A stretch of DNA of 64,000 nt from Rhizophagus irregularis (taxonomy: Eukaryota > Glomeromycota > Glomeromycetes > Glomerales > Glomeraceae). The position numbers were made by a program, and so were the translations under genes. The notes under the pieces were generated by a model. That model was given only the letters and a program-made list of their open reading frames with translations, did no database searches and had not been told where the DNA came from. The stretch covers positions 930,001 to 994,000 of the forward strand of contig NC_089460.1 in assembly GCF_026210795.1 (NCBI RefSeq), in the 5' to 3' direction. Below are positions 25,146 to 37,344 of this stretch, in pieces (the first letter of the stretch is position 1; each line of letters begins with the position of its first letter).

Positions 25146-26090
25146 CTTATTATGATTATATCACTAAGGGTATTATATCAACGGAAATTTAGTACATTGA
25201 TTGCTTAAAATCTACAACAATCCAATTATAATAAGAGGAATTTACATTAGATAATGTATTTGTATTGATATTGTATTTTGTAAATAAATTTACAATATTT
25301 TAAATTAAATTTTATACAATAAAATATATGTTAATAAATTAATACTACATTATTAATGATTATACAATAACTAAAAAATATAATTACTAATTTGCTATAT
25401 GCATTTTTAATATCAATATGCATGTTTTTATATATTGTTATATACATTTTTAAACTGTTGTTATTTTACTATGTGTAGCTTTATACTTAAATGAATATTA
25501 TTTTACATATTTCTAAATATTTTTATAAGTGGCGTTGATTGATAAAGGGTTCATTTCCTTACATTTTTTGGAATTGAATAACACATAGTATTTTTCAATA
25601 CTTTATACATCTGTTTAAAATTTTCTGATATATATAGATTTATATTAGACAATATATACTTTGCTAAAAATGACACTTTTTTTGGCATATATTTTTAATG
25701 TTTTGGTACTAGTGTTTCAGAAGTATTTATGTAATTATTATATTATTTTGTAATAGTAAAGTATATTTGTATTATTTTTGTAATGTATTTCAAAATAGTT
25801 TACAAATAGGTTACATATAACAACAGAAATATTGCAAACTAAATAAATTGATATTAGTTTTCTATAATTACAACATTATTTTGTAATGGTAAATTATAAT
25901 TGTATTATTTTTGTGATGTACTTCGAAATAGTTTATGAATAGATTACAGATAATAATAGAAATATTACAAAATAAATAAATTGAAATACATTTTATATAT
26001 TTGCAATAGTTATGTATTATTTCAGAAATAAATTTCTTGAAATATATTTACAATACTTTAAATGCATATACAATTATATAAACTGAGACT
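25146..26090. repeat. Dispersed A+T-rich repeat that received the 4.9-kb transposon
   Basis: The segment starting CTTATTATGATTATATCAC and running through TTAGTACATTGATTGCTTAAA matches 28469-28650 closely. The left part of the same repeat is at about 20238-20264. Further on, a stretch with ATGTGTAGCTTTATACTTAAA resembles 49385-49500. No gene is visible; the function of this repeat is unknown. Confidence 0.6.
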
Positions 26091-26299
26091 TTGGTGAAAA
26101 AATCACCTGACTCTAATCGATCTGCACAAACAAATCTGTTTTTTTTTCACATCCTTATTGTTAAAAATAACAAAAAAAAGAGATAATCATAAACTTCGTA
26201 GTCACGCTCAATTAAGGCAATGTATTACTAGACCTACACTAAAGATGACTTTAGTAAGGCTTTTTTTTTTGAATTAAAAGAAACTTCATACACTTTGCC

Positions 26300-28000
26300 A
26301 GCTGATGGGATAGCTTATGACCTCTAACTTCGTAAAATTTTTTAAATTTTTAAGCATTAAATCGGTAAGTTTATAAAATTTTTTGTATAATAAATATTTT
26401 TTTTTCTCTCTCACATTATTTGCATTTCTGTAGCATTTTTATTATTATTATTTTTTTTTACCTTTTTTTTTCTCTTCTTTTTTTTTCCTTTATGTATCAT
26501 AGTGCATCATTTTACATTTTCATCTTTTTTCCCCATATTTATACTAAAAAACCTGCATTGCTAATAATTAATTAAATATTAAAATATTTTTTTTTTTAGT
26601 TGTTTTGTCATTTTGTGATAGTTAAGTATATCAAAAACGTAATTGCAGAATTTTGAGTAAAAGAAAAAAATAAAAAAAAATAGTTTATTTATGATTAGAA
26701 AGTTTAAATAGTTTAAATTTTAATTTTGCGTTATAACAATTTTTAAAAAATAGACCCTGTTTAATGTCACGTATAACAGATAGGCGTAGTTCAATGATGG
26801 ATAATCTTTTCTTTTAAAAGCTTAAGTTTAATGTCTTTCCCACTCTTTCTCCTTTATTAATTTTTTTTTTCACATTGACGTTAACAAGCTATTGAGTATT
26901 TGAGTATGAATAACTGATAAAAATTAAAGAAAATGAACAAAGTTCCTAATGATTCAAAATTAAGAAAACTGAATATCTCACAAATAGTGTTCTTAGGTGA
27001 GTTTTTTTTATTTTTATCAATTTTTTTTCTTTTTTTTCGTTTTATATAATAATTTTCTTTTTTTTATAGGTTTATCTTCATTTCGGCCTTTAGATATAAT
27101 ATAGTTGGCAAAACAAGCAACATTTATTATTCATGAAGTATTTCAAGCTACTCAAAGGATTTTTTTAATGGTATTAAATGGAATATTTTCAAAATATTAT
27201 ATTTATTATCCTTGTAACACTTGGAAATCAGTAAGTGAGCAAAAATATGTGTGAGGTTTTGGGCTTTTTTAAAAGAAATTTATTAAATAAAAAATTAACA
27301 AACTTTGGAATTTTATTTTTCCAGGTAACTCATTCTTTTAGATGGCTGATACGGTACTTCAAATTTTTGAAATGTGGGATTTTGATAAGGAAAGACAAAG
27401 TAGTTTTTTTTTTGACACGTGGACTTTGGTAATTCTTTTTAATTTTTAATTTAATGAATGAAAGGTTATGAATCATGATTTTTAAATTATTTTCAGTTTT
27501 TTAGGTGACTTTTTCGGGGTCTTTAGGCATGCAAATTACGGTATGTTTTTATATTCTTAGACTTTATATATTAACGTAATATTAACCTATTGATTTCATT
27601 TTTGTTATTTTTTAGATGGTCTTCAGCTCTTTGGACGCAAGTTTTATTTGGTAAGATATTTTTTTTAATTCTTTTCTTTAACATTAACAAATGGTTACTC
27701 ACTTTTTTTCCTTTTATAGATGACTTGCTCTTCAATCAGTTTTCATGGATATATATTTTTGGACGCGAATTTTGCAAGTTTTTCTTTGATTTTTTCTTTT
27801 AACAAATGAATGATTGCTAATATTCATTATATTTCTTTTTTCAGATGATTGGTTCTTCAACTTTGACTTCTCAGACATATAAAAACTTGGTAAGATGCTT
27901 ACTTTTTTTTAATTCTTAAACAAAACATTTTACTAACATTTTATTTTACTCTATTTTAGGCTGCCAGGCTTTGTATCTATTGAGAAAGTATAGTACATAT
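26300..28000 (+). repeat. Exon-like cassettes, array 2 (possible microexon gene)
   Basis: Short inserts of roughly 30-80 bases lie between TTTTTAG/TTTCAG/TTATAG and GTAAGA/GTATGT/GTGAGT motifs (for example 27616-27651, 27721-27780, 27845-27892, 27961-28060). Three inserts begin ATG and contain TTCTTCAA- or TCTTCAGC-like sequence, so they appear to be duplicates of one another. This could be a real gene with many tiny exons, or repeats that mimic splice sites. I cannot build a convincing continuous frame. Confidence 0.4.
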
Positions 28001-28440
28001 AGATATATTAATGGAAATATAGCCACTCAGTTTCTTGGAGTATTTGGACGTGAAAAATTTGGTAATAATGTAATAATAAGTTAATAATATTATGTAAAGA
28101 TTGCACAATTAATAAAATATTAATTAAAAACTATACAAAATCGTTACAAAATTTTGTATGATTATTCAGACTAATTAAAAAAATAATACAAAATCATTAT
28201 AAAACTATTGCTTAAGTAATTTAAATTTATTTCAAAATGCATTACAAACCCATAGAAAAATAATTACGAGCATGTTGAGATGAAATTATAAGCCTAGATA
28301 ACATGGTTGTAATACATTACAAAATATTTTTGTGGGTTTTTGTATGGTTTTAAAAATATAATACTACAAATTTATGTTACAAAAAGTATCATTTTTAGTA
28401 AAGTATTAATATAATTATCACATTTTAATTTGAAGAAAGA

Positions 28441-28652
28441 TCAACCAGGTGATTGTCAAAATCACATTTCCACCTTATTATGATTGTATCACTAGGAGCG
28501 TTATATCAACAGAAATTTAGTATATTGATTGCTTAAAAATCTATAGTAATCTAATTATAACAAAAGGAATTAATTTTACATACAATTTTATATTAGATAA
28601 TATATTTCATGTTGTACTGTATTTTACAAATAAATTTATAATATAAAATATA
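28441..28652. repeat. Second copy of the dispersed repeat (uninterrupted target)
   Basis: GTGATTGTCAAAATCACATT followed by TCCACCTTATTATGATTG reproduces the joined flanks of the 4.9-kb transposon without the insertion. Its continuation reappears at about 29985-30045 beyond another inserted element. Confidence 0.8.
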
Positions 28653-29980
28653 GACTGTTGCTAACTTTCTCTCTGAGTGAAGATCACTTAGGGTGATTTC
28701 ACCTAGGTGATTCACTCACAATTAATTTATTAAATTTATTAAATTTGATTGGTGTAAATTTTAATGTTTCTCACTTTGTAATTTGCATATAAATCTTCTG
28801 CAAATTTTTTGAAATTTTTTGATTGGCTAAATTTTTAAATATATAATAAACAATGCTTAAAATATTTTCACACTAAAAGTTTATAGCAATTTATTAATTT
28901 TCAATAGATTACATGAATCATTGATTAAAAAAAACAAACTCATACTATCCAAAATACTAGATTTTTTGATAGGAATAACAAAAAAAAATGAGTCACAATG
29001 ATAAAGAAAAGAGAATATGTGAATAAAAAAAGGAAAAAAAATGAGGGTGAATGGGAATGAAAGAAACAAAGGGGAGATTGAAGGAGAAACGAAATGGAGC
29101 AAAGGGGAGTGAAAAAAATGAAAGGAACGAAAAAGATTAAGTGGAAATGAAAAAAAATGAAAAGAATGAAAGAGAGACAAGATGAAGCAAAGAGGAATAA
29201 AAAGAATAAAGGGTAGTGTAAAGGAATAAAAAAGATAAAGCGGGAATAGAATAAAATAAAAGGAATGAAGGGTAGTGTAAAGAAATAAAAGAGATAAAAT
29301 GGAACAAAAAAAAATGAAAGAAATGAAAATAAAATAAAAAATAACAGAAAAACAAAGGAAGAGAAAAATAAAAAAGCAAAAAAAAATGAAGAGACGAAAA
29401 AAAACAAAAAATGGAGAAGGAACGAAAATGAGATAAATAAGGGATCAAGTAAAAACCAAACCCATAAAATAAAAGAAGAAATAAAGTTAGTAGGGAACGG
29501 AAATTACATGCAATAAATAAATGAAAACAAAAAAATAAAAACATACCTTAGTAGTTGCAGAGAAGAACTGAAAGATCTAAAAAAAGTGAAATACAAAATG
29601 TAAGAAACGAATATAAGAATGAAGTAAAAAATAAGAAACGGCCTAGTGCTGGACATATATACCTTAATTGCAAAGCCAAAAGAGCTAAAGGACTTAAAAA
29701 AATAAAATAAAGTTAGTAGGAAACAAAATGCAAGAAGCAAATATAAAAAAAGAAAGAAACCGTATCTTGAGTGCCGTGCAAAGAAGCAAAAGGCCTAAAG
29801 AAAAAAAAGATTATCTGAGTACATTTAAAAAAAAAATAAACAAATATAAAAAATGATCAGCACATTAATTAGCCAATAAAATTTAAATGAGATGATATCA
29901 CCAGGTAAAATATATAAAATTATCAGGTTAAATCATCCTAGGTGAAAAATTGCTAAATTACCCTAGGTGAAAATTAGTTA
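28653..29980. mobile_element. Inserted element with CACCTAGG-containing inverted ends
   Basis: Left-end sequence with CACTTAGGGTGATTTCACCT is related to the reverse complement of the right end, which reads CACCTAGGGTAATTTAG and CACCTAGGATGATTTAAC. It interrupts the dispersed repeat whose halves are at 28441-28652 and 29985-30045. The exact ends and target duplication are not resolved. The interior is an almost pure purine tract with no credible gene. Confidence 0.55.
28970..29830. repeat. Polypurine tract (~800 bp)
   Basis: On the plus strand C and T are rare. The sequence is a degenerate repeat of GAAAGGAACGAAAAAGATTA-, GGAATGAAAGAAACAAAGGG- and AATAAAAGAGATAAAATGG-type units. The Phe/Ser-rich open frames on the opposite strand are consequences of this bias. 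Confidence 0.85.
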
Positions 29981-30373
29981 TAATCTAAAATATATATGTT
30001 AATAATATACAATAAAATATATGTTAATAAATTAATTAGTGTTAGCACTTGACTGTTTGGCCAGAGTTGGCCATTTGGCCATTTGGCCAGTTTAGCTGGC
30101 TAAACTGGCCAAAAAAATCTTTGGCTGCGGTCAAATGCCAATACGTTTTTATACATTCACTGGTTGAAATTAAAACTTTTGACTATTAAGAGCTTTTGGC
30201 ATAATTTTTACCGATTAGTTATGTGATTCGTCACATTTTTTGATCAATGACAAAAATCAGTAAAATTAATCACAAATCAACTAAAATTGATTTTTAAATG
30301 AAAACTTATTCAGTCTTTTAATGAAAAATCAACTTATACCGATTGTTATACAAAAAATTGTTCTTTTAATATC

Positions 30374-31065
30374 ACAGGTTGAAAAGTAAAAAATTAGACA
30401 TCAATCAGTCACCAATCAGACAGTTTGCTAACTTTTAATCTAGTGATCAAAAAAGGATGAAATATAGCTTATTGGAATCATCTCAACAAGACGAATCTAA
30501 TGGTAGTAAAATTGCATTTCTAGGATTAATACAGGATCCACTTACTTATAAAATAGGCTTTCAGGCTTAAAATAAAAATCATATATAAAATTTTTTTGCA
30601 GATCCTATTATAAAAGAAAATTTTATATTACATTATTATGATTTTTTTTCTTTTTAACTAATTAACCAATAGAATTTAAGAAAAAAGTAAGGTAAAAACT
30701 ATTAGTAAAAGGCCAATTTTCTTTATTATAAGTAAGCAAGATCCTATTAATACTTGATGAGAAATTAAATAAAATATAAAAATAAAAATATATTATTTAT
30801 GTTTCATTTATTTAAATTTTTTATTAACTATTAATCCTAGAAATGCAATTTTACTACCATTAGATTTGTCTTGTTAAGATGATTCCAATAAGCTATATTT
30901 TATCCTTTTCTGATTACTAGATCAAAAGTTAGCAAACTGCCTGATTGGTGATGGTATTTGGCAAAAATGCCAATCAGTCACACAATCAGTTACTAATCAA
31001 CTACCTGATTGGTAACCGATTAGTGACTGATTGATGCCTGATTTTTACTTTTTGACCTGTGAGAT
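30374..31065. mobile_element. Foldback element with CAGGTTGAAAAGTAAAAAAT ends
   Basis: The left end at 30374 and the reverse complement of 31035-31065 (CAGGTCAAAAAGTAAAAATC) match, and the inner arms match over about 150 bp, including the AGCTTATTGGAATCATCTCA core at about 30458 and its inverted copy at about 30850-30900. It is interrupted by the MITE 30533-30745. The upstream segment 30046-30373 contains repeated TTGGCCATTTGGCC and the palindrome TTGGCCAGTTTAGCTGGC, unassigned. Confidence 0.7.
30533..30745. mobile_element. MITE, AGGATC ends, 8-bp target duplication
   Basis: Ends AGGATCCACTTACTTATAA and (reverse complement) AGGATCTTGCTTACTTATAA are flanked by exact duplicates of ATTAATAC (30525-30532, 30746-30753). 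The interior shares about 80 bp, in inverted orientation, with the MITE at 37345-37570. No coding capacity. Confidence 0.9.
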
Positions 31066-31289
31066 CATTTAGTAAAATTATATTAATTGGTTATATAAAT
31101 CAATACAATTTTGCCAAATTGGTCAAATAGTAAAAATCAATAACTAATTGATAATAATTTGGCAAATCAGTTGGTAAATGATTGAAATCATCAGATGATT
31201 TAGATCAACATTTTACAGGTCTTTTTAAAACAAACTTTTAAACTTTTAAAACTTTTCGCTTTCTTCGCTTTCTCTCTTTCATCTATAAA

Positions 31290-31790
31290 TATACATATTG
31301 AATTAGGTAACTTTTTATTAAATCAAAAAAGTTTTGAAACTTTCTTTAAAAAATGTTTTTTATGTTAAAAAACATTTCTTTTTATACTTTTTGTAAAGAA
31401 GGTAAATTTTAAAAGAGTTTCAAAACTTTTTTTTAAAAAAAATGTTTTTAACTAAAAGTATTTTTTCTTTATATTTTGCAAAAAATTGATTCTGGCGTAA
31501 ATACCATTTTCCTAAGTAAAGTTTTAAAAGATTTTTGAAACTATTTTTAAAAAAAAACGTTTTCTAACTAAAAAACATTTTTTTATTTATTTTAATAGAA
31601 AATCGATTTTGGCGTGAATATTGTTTCCTTAAATAATGTTTTAAAAAAAATTTTCAAACCTTTCTTTAATAAAATGTTTTTAATAAAAAACATTTTTTTT
31701 TATTATTTTTATTTGAAAATTCAGTTTCAATATGAATATCAATATTTCAGATAAAGTTTTAAAACTAAAGTTTTGAACCTTCATATTTGC
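31290..31790 (+). repeat. Exon-like cassettes, array 3 (left part)
   Basis: About five units of ~110 bp contain inserts such as one beginning AAAATTGATTCTGGCGTAAA, ending in AAGTAAAG or GGTAAATT, followed by TTTTGAAACT and AAAACATTTTTTTTTAT. They match the units at 36790-39180. The 4.4-kb transposon 32117-36539 separates the two parts. Confidence 0.7.
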
Positions 31791-32443
31791 CGATCTGCAG
31801 AATTAACAAAATTCGTCTAAATTAAGGAATTTGACAATAATTTAATAAAAATTAGGTAAATTAAGTTTTGCAAAAATGATCATACTTGTGCTACATGATC
31901 ATATGACAGATATTAAGAAATTACTTCAACAAAAAGTAGTATTAAAAAAATTTTTTTCTTTTGTAAACTCCCTATTAAACTTCCTATCAACTCCCTCATC
32001 AACTTTTCAAACAGTTTTTACATCAAGTAAGTTGAGAATTTTTGCAAGTATATTTATAATTATTTTATATTAGATACAACTTAGAGCTGTTTTTTTATTT
32101 TTTTTTTATAGTTTAAGGGCATGCCAGAAATCACCTGATTTCGCTCAATTAGAAACCTGACCCCCACCCCCTAGGTGATCACTATTTGATTAATTAGAAA
32201 TTTGATTGGCTAAAAAAAAAATTGTGGACAATTGTAAAATGAAACCGATTGTCTTAATTAAATAAATTATAAAAAATTTTTATCTGATCTGATTGTCATT
32301 TCTTTCTTTGAAAAATGCAAAGTTTTTTAAAACTGCCAAAATTTAATAAAACCTTCTTTTATAATGAATCCCAAGATAAATATCAAGAATTTTGTAATGC
32401 ATATGCGTATTATAAACTAAGCTGATCTTTGTGATTGAAAACG

Positions 32444-32565
32444 CAGGTCGAAAAGTGAAAAATCAGGCATCTATCAGGGCACAAATTGGTCACCAATCGG
32501 GCACCAATCAGCTACCTGATTGGTGACCGATTGGTGCCCTGATTTTTCACTTTTCGACCTGCGAA
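32444..32565. mobile_element. Short palindromic element, same ends as 30374-31065
   Basis: A near-perfect ~120-bp inverted repeat with ends CGCAGGTCGAAAAGTGAAAA and its reverse complement; inner stem AATTGGTCACCAATCGGGCA versus TGCCC/ATTGGTGACCGATTGG. Its termini match the foldback element at 30374 but it lacks the interior core. Confidence 0.8.
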
Positions 32566-32569
32566 ACTA

Positions 32570-32980
32570 GAGCTCCGAATCGAGTCTGAATGCTTAAAAT
32601 TATAAAAATATAAACTCGACTCGATTTCAGCCGAGCGACTTGCCCGTCAAACTGAATCGAGTCGAGTTGAATTAAATCACGTGATTTTAATTCGGCTATG
32701 CCGATCATTTCCTTTTTTTGGCGATAGCCGTTCCACAAAATTCCATTTTTGTAATTTTCAAAAAATTTTCGTCTCGGATTTTGTGTAACATAATTTCCAA
32801 AAAAGGAAATTCCATAAATTTGGCCGGAATTATGTTTAATTCGGCTTAACTCGACTCGACTCGATTTTATTAAATTATTAACTCGACTCGAATCGATTCG
32901 ATTTGATTGTAATTTTCAACTCGACTTGACTCGACTCGACTCGACCAACTCGCGAGTCAACTCGACTCATTTCAGAGCAC
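32570..32980. mobile_element. TIR element with ACTCG-rich subterminal repeats
   Basis: Left end GAGCTCCGAATCGAGTC and reverse complement of the right end GTGCTCTGAAATGAGTC are inverted repeats flanked by TA (32568-32569, 32981-32982). Inside each end runs a repeat of GACTCGACTCG/CGAGTCGAGTT. Same terminal motif as 15975-16847 and 17663-19096 but with a different satellite. Confidence 0.75.
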
Positions 32981-32982
32981 TA

Positions 32983-35880
32983 TGTGAAACCAAATCGTCA
33001 AAAATTATTGCAAGAATGTATAACTAGGACCCTGAACAATACTAATATAGGTAAGAGCTGAAGATGCGTCACCATATTAGTGGCTATCAATATGTTAGAA
33101 TTTGGGAATGCGTACAATCATCGAAAAATTTTGATAAGGTTAGAATTTGATTTTGCGTAATTTTGATTGGATTTTAGGATGGTAAGATGTCGGATTTGCT
33201 TATTGTTGGTACATTTTTGGATTTTTTTTTCGAAAAAAAAATCTTTTCTGTATTGCATACATAATGTTTCATTAGAAATATAGTAAAGAGCGATTGGCTA
33301 AACATAAATATGTTGCTCATATTATTAATGCAAAAAAAAGTAGAATGTATATGTAGGAAAGATCAAATTAAACCGCAGATATGAAGTAAATTATTTAAAT
33401 AGACATGTAGCACGTTCAGAGGCATCAGAAATTTCTATTGGTAATATTTTAAGATTAGTAAGATTAGTAGATAATGAAAAAATATTATTTTGATTATTTC
33501 GGAAGAGAAGGAATTATTGAAAAGATGATTGAAAAATCTTAATGAAATGTACTGATAAAATTAATAAAAGAGCCAATTAAAATTTTAAAAACTGACTTGA
33601 AGTTAGAGGATTAGAATATGTATTTTGTAAAAATTTCAGGGGTTAGGAGCTATAAATGCATACTGATCATAGTCAAAAGTGCTGCGTACAGCTAATAGTA
33701 AATTTTTTTTCCTGGACCTTACCTATATCAGTATTGTTCGGGGTCCTGTATAACTGCTTGGAAAGAAGTTAGAAAACAGGATACTTCTTTTATTGAAAAT
33801 AAAATCCATGAATATTATAATACTATAACTCCTACTATTCATTCTCATCAAAATTTTTTTTTATCACATCATACTCCTACTGCTTCTACTTCTACTCCTA
33901 CTTCTACTCCTACTACTTAAAAACACACTTCCATTCCGCAAAATATTACTACTCCAAGACTGATTGTTAATGAGTTTATTGATACTACAATAATACAAAC
34001 TAATGCTAGATTACAACAAAACGTGACCAATAAAATTAATTCAGCCATAAAAAACATATTGGAATGTCAACAAATGGTAAAAATTACCACAGATGAATCA
34101 TTAAAGTTATGTTAAAAACTAAAATAATTGAAGAACAAAATACTTTATCAGAACAACGTGTATTATTAAGTAAATTGAAACGATATGCTGAAGCTCAATC
34201 AAAATTAAGAACAAAAAAAAAAATTATTAGAAGAAGGAGTTGTTGAACAATATAATACTCTGAAAAGACCATTTGCAACTATGAAAGATCCAGAATTATG
34301 GGATAAGATTCATGATAGTGTTGAATTTGGAGCTACCCATGCTAGACGAAGAAAAGTGGTTATTAAAGTAAGGACAATAAAGCATTTACGTGAAACTTTA
34401 GAAGAAAAGTATAATACCTACTTATCTCGCCAATGCTTATTCACTTATTTTCAACCTCACCATCAAAATACTTTTGCTGCACGTCGTCATCATCATTATC
34501 CAGCAAAAGTTGGTCTTACCTCTGTAGCATGAACAGATATGAAATCACATGTTGATGAACACTACTATTTAGCGTCTATTAAAGTAGCGAAAATATTTGC
34601 TGAAGTATTTGCAGATGAGTTAATTATCATCTCTCAAGATGATAAAGTAAAGATTGGGTTGGGTATACCTGCAGTTGGCCGTACATTTAAAACAATCCAA
34701 TCTGTTAATGAACCCGTAACTGTTGAAGACCATGATTTTCTAACAGGCTCAAAAATGAAACTCATACCTTCCATTTATTTAGTTATTAATCCAGCTGATT
34801 CAAGTAATACACTTCGAACTGGTCAACTTTTCATATTCATTAGGCCAGAATATTTTATTGGAACATCATCAGCAACTCACATCGTGGATTTAGAAAGTAC
34901 TGTTAAAAATGAAAATTTTTCTAATACTCTAAAAAAAGAAAATAAAGTTAGACCAATTTGGGTTCTTCTTGTTGATGGTGGACCTGACGAGAATCCAAAA
35001 TATATGAAAAACATTATTCAATATGCTCACCTTTTTCATTCTCTTGATTTAGATTACCTAACTGTTCGTACTCATGCCTCAGGTCAAAGTGCATATAATC
35101 CAGTAGAGTGAAGCATGGTTTCTTTATCTGAAAAACTCGCTAGTATCACTTTACCTATAGAGGAATTTGGGCCACATTTAAATAGTCAAGGAAATGTGAT
35201 AGATGAAGAGTTAGCCAGACGAAATTTTGAATATTCAGGAAAAAAATTGTGCGATATATGGAAATGAAATGATATACATGGAAAATCTGTTACAGTAGAA
35301 TATGTTGATCAGGAGAGAAATCCATTTGATGAACCTGAACCTTCAATATTATGGGAATGGATAGAAGAACATACACAACTTTGCCGCTATTCACTGGATA
35401 TAAAAAAATGTAAGAACCGAGAGTATTGCAGTGAATACAGAGCTCCAGATGCAGTAATACTCTTAGATGAAAACAATGGATTTCTTCCTCCAACTACCAA
35501 AGGAAAAGATGGACATTTTATTAATCCAATTCATGCACTTCAATATCATGATAAACTTAAAATCCTTGAATATAATCGTTATTGCCGTCAATTCCACACA
35601 AATTACATCAGCATTTGTGTTATGATGTATGCAGCAAATATTTTCTGACTCTCAAGTTTGTAAAGGAACATAAGCGCAATATACACTCACATTATAATAA
35701 ACGTCGTACTCAACAAAAAAGAAATTCAAAATGAACGGCTAACGAAACGGAAATGGAATGTGTAGTTATTCCATTAAACTTTAATATTGCTGAAGATATT
35801 ATTCAAAGAAACCCATAGCAAGAAATTGAACAGAATGTTCGTGAAGTTCAGTCGGATAGAGAATAATAGTTTGTAATAAT
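32983..35880 (+). pseudogene. DDE transposase of the 4.4-kb element, decayed
   Basis: The coding sequence resumes on both sides of the MITE 33026-33747 (KPNRQKLLQECI | TAWKEVRKQDTSF). A Ser/Thr/Pro linker follows, then a helical region and the catalytic core: D in IISQDDKVKIGLG, D in LLVDGGPDENPKY, and E in the AYNPVE motif, a DDE arrangement. It is broken by stops in the leader, two frame changes at about 34095 and 34220 (an A-run), and in-frame TGA codons at 34530, 35109 and 35265 plus later ones. The TGA at 34530 stands where Trp is expected and that at 35265 where Arg is likely. I recall closely similar proteins as abundant in Rhizophagus; the superfamily is not certain. Confidence 0.8.
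33026..33747. mobile_element. MITE, AGGACCC ends, 8-bp target duplication
   Basis: The 30-bp ends, AGGACCCTGAACAATACTAA and onward to ATATAGGTAAG, match the reverse complement of the right end with two differences. The target GTATAACT is duplicated exactly (33018-33025, 33748-33755). The 722-bp interior has no credible gene. It interrupts the transposase coding sequence. Confidence 0.93.
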
Positions 35881-36539
35881 TAAGTTTGTAATTATTGAAA
35901 TTATTGAACAGTTCATTGTTTCTTGTATGAAATAAAAAAAAATTATGTCATTATGCGTTGTGCTTTGAACTTTATTTTTAATTTTAACATATGATTGGTA
36001 AACTTAAATGAGATGTAAATCACACTGCAGTTTTATGGATAATTTTTTAAACCGAATTATTATCATTTCAGGTGGTGCAGTAACTGATGATCACTAATTT
36101 TGTAATGAAAAAAAAGAATTTTTTTTTTATTTTAGATTTATAATAATATTGATTTATTTTTTATAGTTTAATAGTTTCGGAAAGAAACACTTCATATTAA
36201 ATTTTTAAAATATATTTATTAATAAATAACTTTATAATACATTAATAACATTAATAACAAATATATATGAAATAAATATTAAAATAAAAATAAATAGAAT
36301 AAATAAATAAAAAATATGAATTATTATTATTATTTTATAATATAAATCTATAAAATTTCAAATCAAAGATCCAGAATAAGGATTCTTTAAGGATCTGTAG
36401 CGTAAAAATATACTGATGGTATATATAAGAAATTTACCAATAAAATTACATTATTGGGTATATCACGTGATTATATCAACGTGATTGCAGGACCTGACCC
36501 CTACCCACCCTCAAAATTACGTGATTTCTGGCACGCCCC
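35881..36539. other. 3' noncoding part of the 4.4-kb transposon
   Basis: A+T-rich sequence between the transposase remnant and the right terminal repeat. It includes AATAATAAATAA-type microsatellite (36220-36320). Nothing else is recognised. Confidence 0.5.
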
Positions 36540-37344
36540 TTATAGAAAAAATTTATTTAGAAAGCAAAATTATTCAAAAAAATCTTTCAATAAATAAATA
36601 ACTCTAGATATTAATAACGATATTTTAGCAAATTTAGATTATATATTGATTAGTTGTTTAATTAAAATCTATTTGATATTTATTATTGATTATTTTTCAG
36701 TTGATTTTTTTTCATTAAATTATTAAATATTCTGAATTTTGTAAAGTTTTTCTTTTATATTTTTAATAAACTAACTTTATAATATTTTTTTCCTTTTTTT
36801 TAGAAACTCCTTTTACTGGCTTCAGGTTAAAGAGGTAAATATTTTGGGAGAGATCTTAAAAGTTTTTTTATATATTTTTTGACATTTTTTCTTACGTAAG
36901 AACGGGTTTTGATCGATTTTAATCAGTACTATGCCACATAACTGATGATTGGCAAATTCTGCAAATCAGCGAATATGTTTTTAATAAATATTTTTAATAA
37001 AAAACATTTTTTTTTTATTATTTTTATTTAGAAATTCAGTTTTGGTATGGATATCATTTTCCTAGATAAAGTTTCAAAACTAAAGTTTTGAAACTTTTTT
37101 AATAAAATTTTTTTTATTTTATATAGGAAATCAGCTTCAACATGAATGCAATATTTTCAAAATTTCTTAAAAAAAATATTTATTTTAATGTTTTTTTTTT
37201 ATATTTAATTATAAGGATATCGTTTTAGCATAAATACCAAATTCTAAAGATAAATTTCAAAAAAAGAATTTTAAACCTTTCTTTAATAAAACATTTTTAT
37301 ATTAAAAACATTTTTTTTTACTATTTTTTATATAGGGATATCAG

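Larger units (their letters stand above)
32117..36539. mobile_element. 4.4-kb TIR transposon carrying a DDE transposase
   Basis: Left end GGGCATGCCAGAAATCAC and the reverse complement of the right end GGGGCGTGCCAGAAATCAC are inverted repeats, and G/C-rich AACCTGACCCCCACCC / GGTGGGTAGGGGTCAGGT lies just inside both. TTATAG occurs close to each end (32106-32111 and 36540-36545), but the precise target duplication is unclear. It contains a broken transposase gene and three nested insertions (32444-32565, 32570-32980, 33026-33747). It sits inside exon-like array 3. Confidence 0.8.

Noticed and set aside
28881-29740. Overlapping Phe/Ser-rich minus-strand frames
   Set aside because: All are by-products of the polypurine tract; three overlapping frames have the same composition.
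32106-36545. TTATAG as an exact target duplication of the 4.4-kb transposon
   Set aside because: The hexamer is not directly adjacent to the left end and the next bases disagree. The ends are clear but the duplication is left unresolved.
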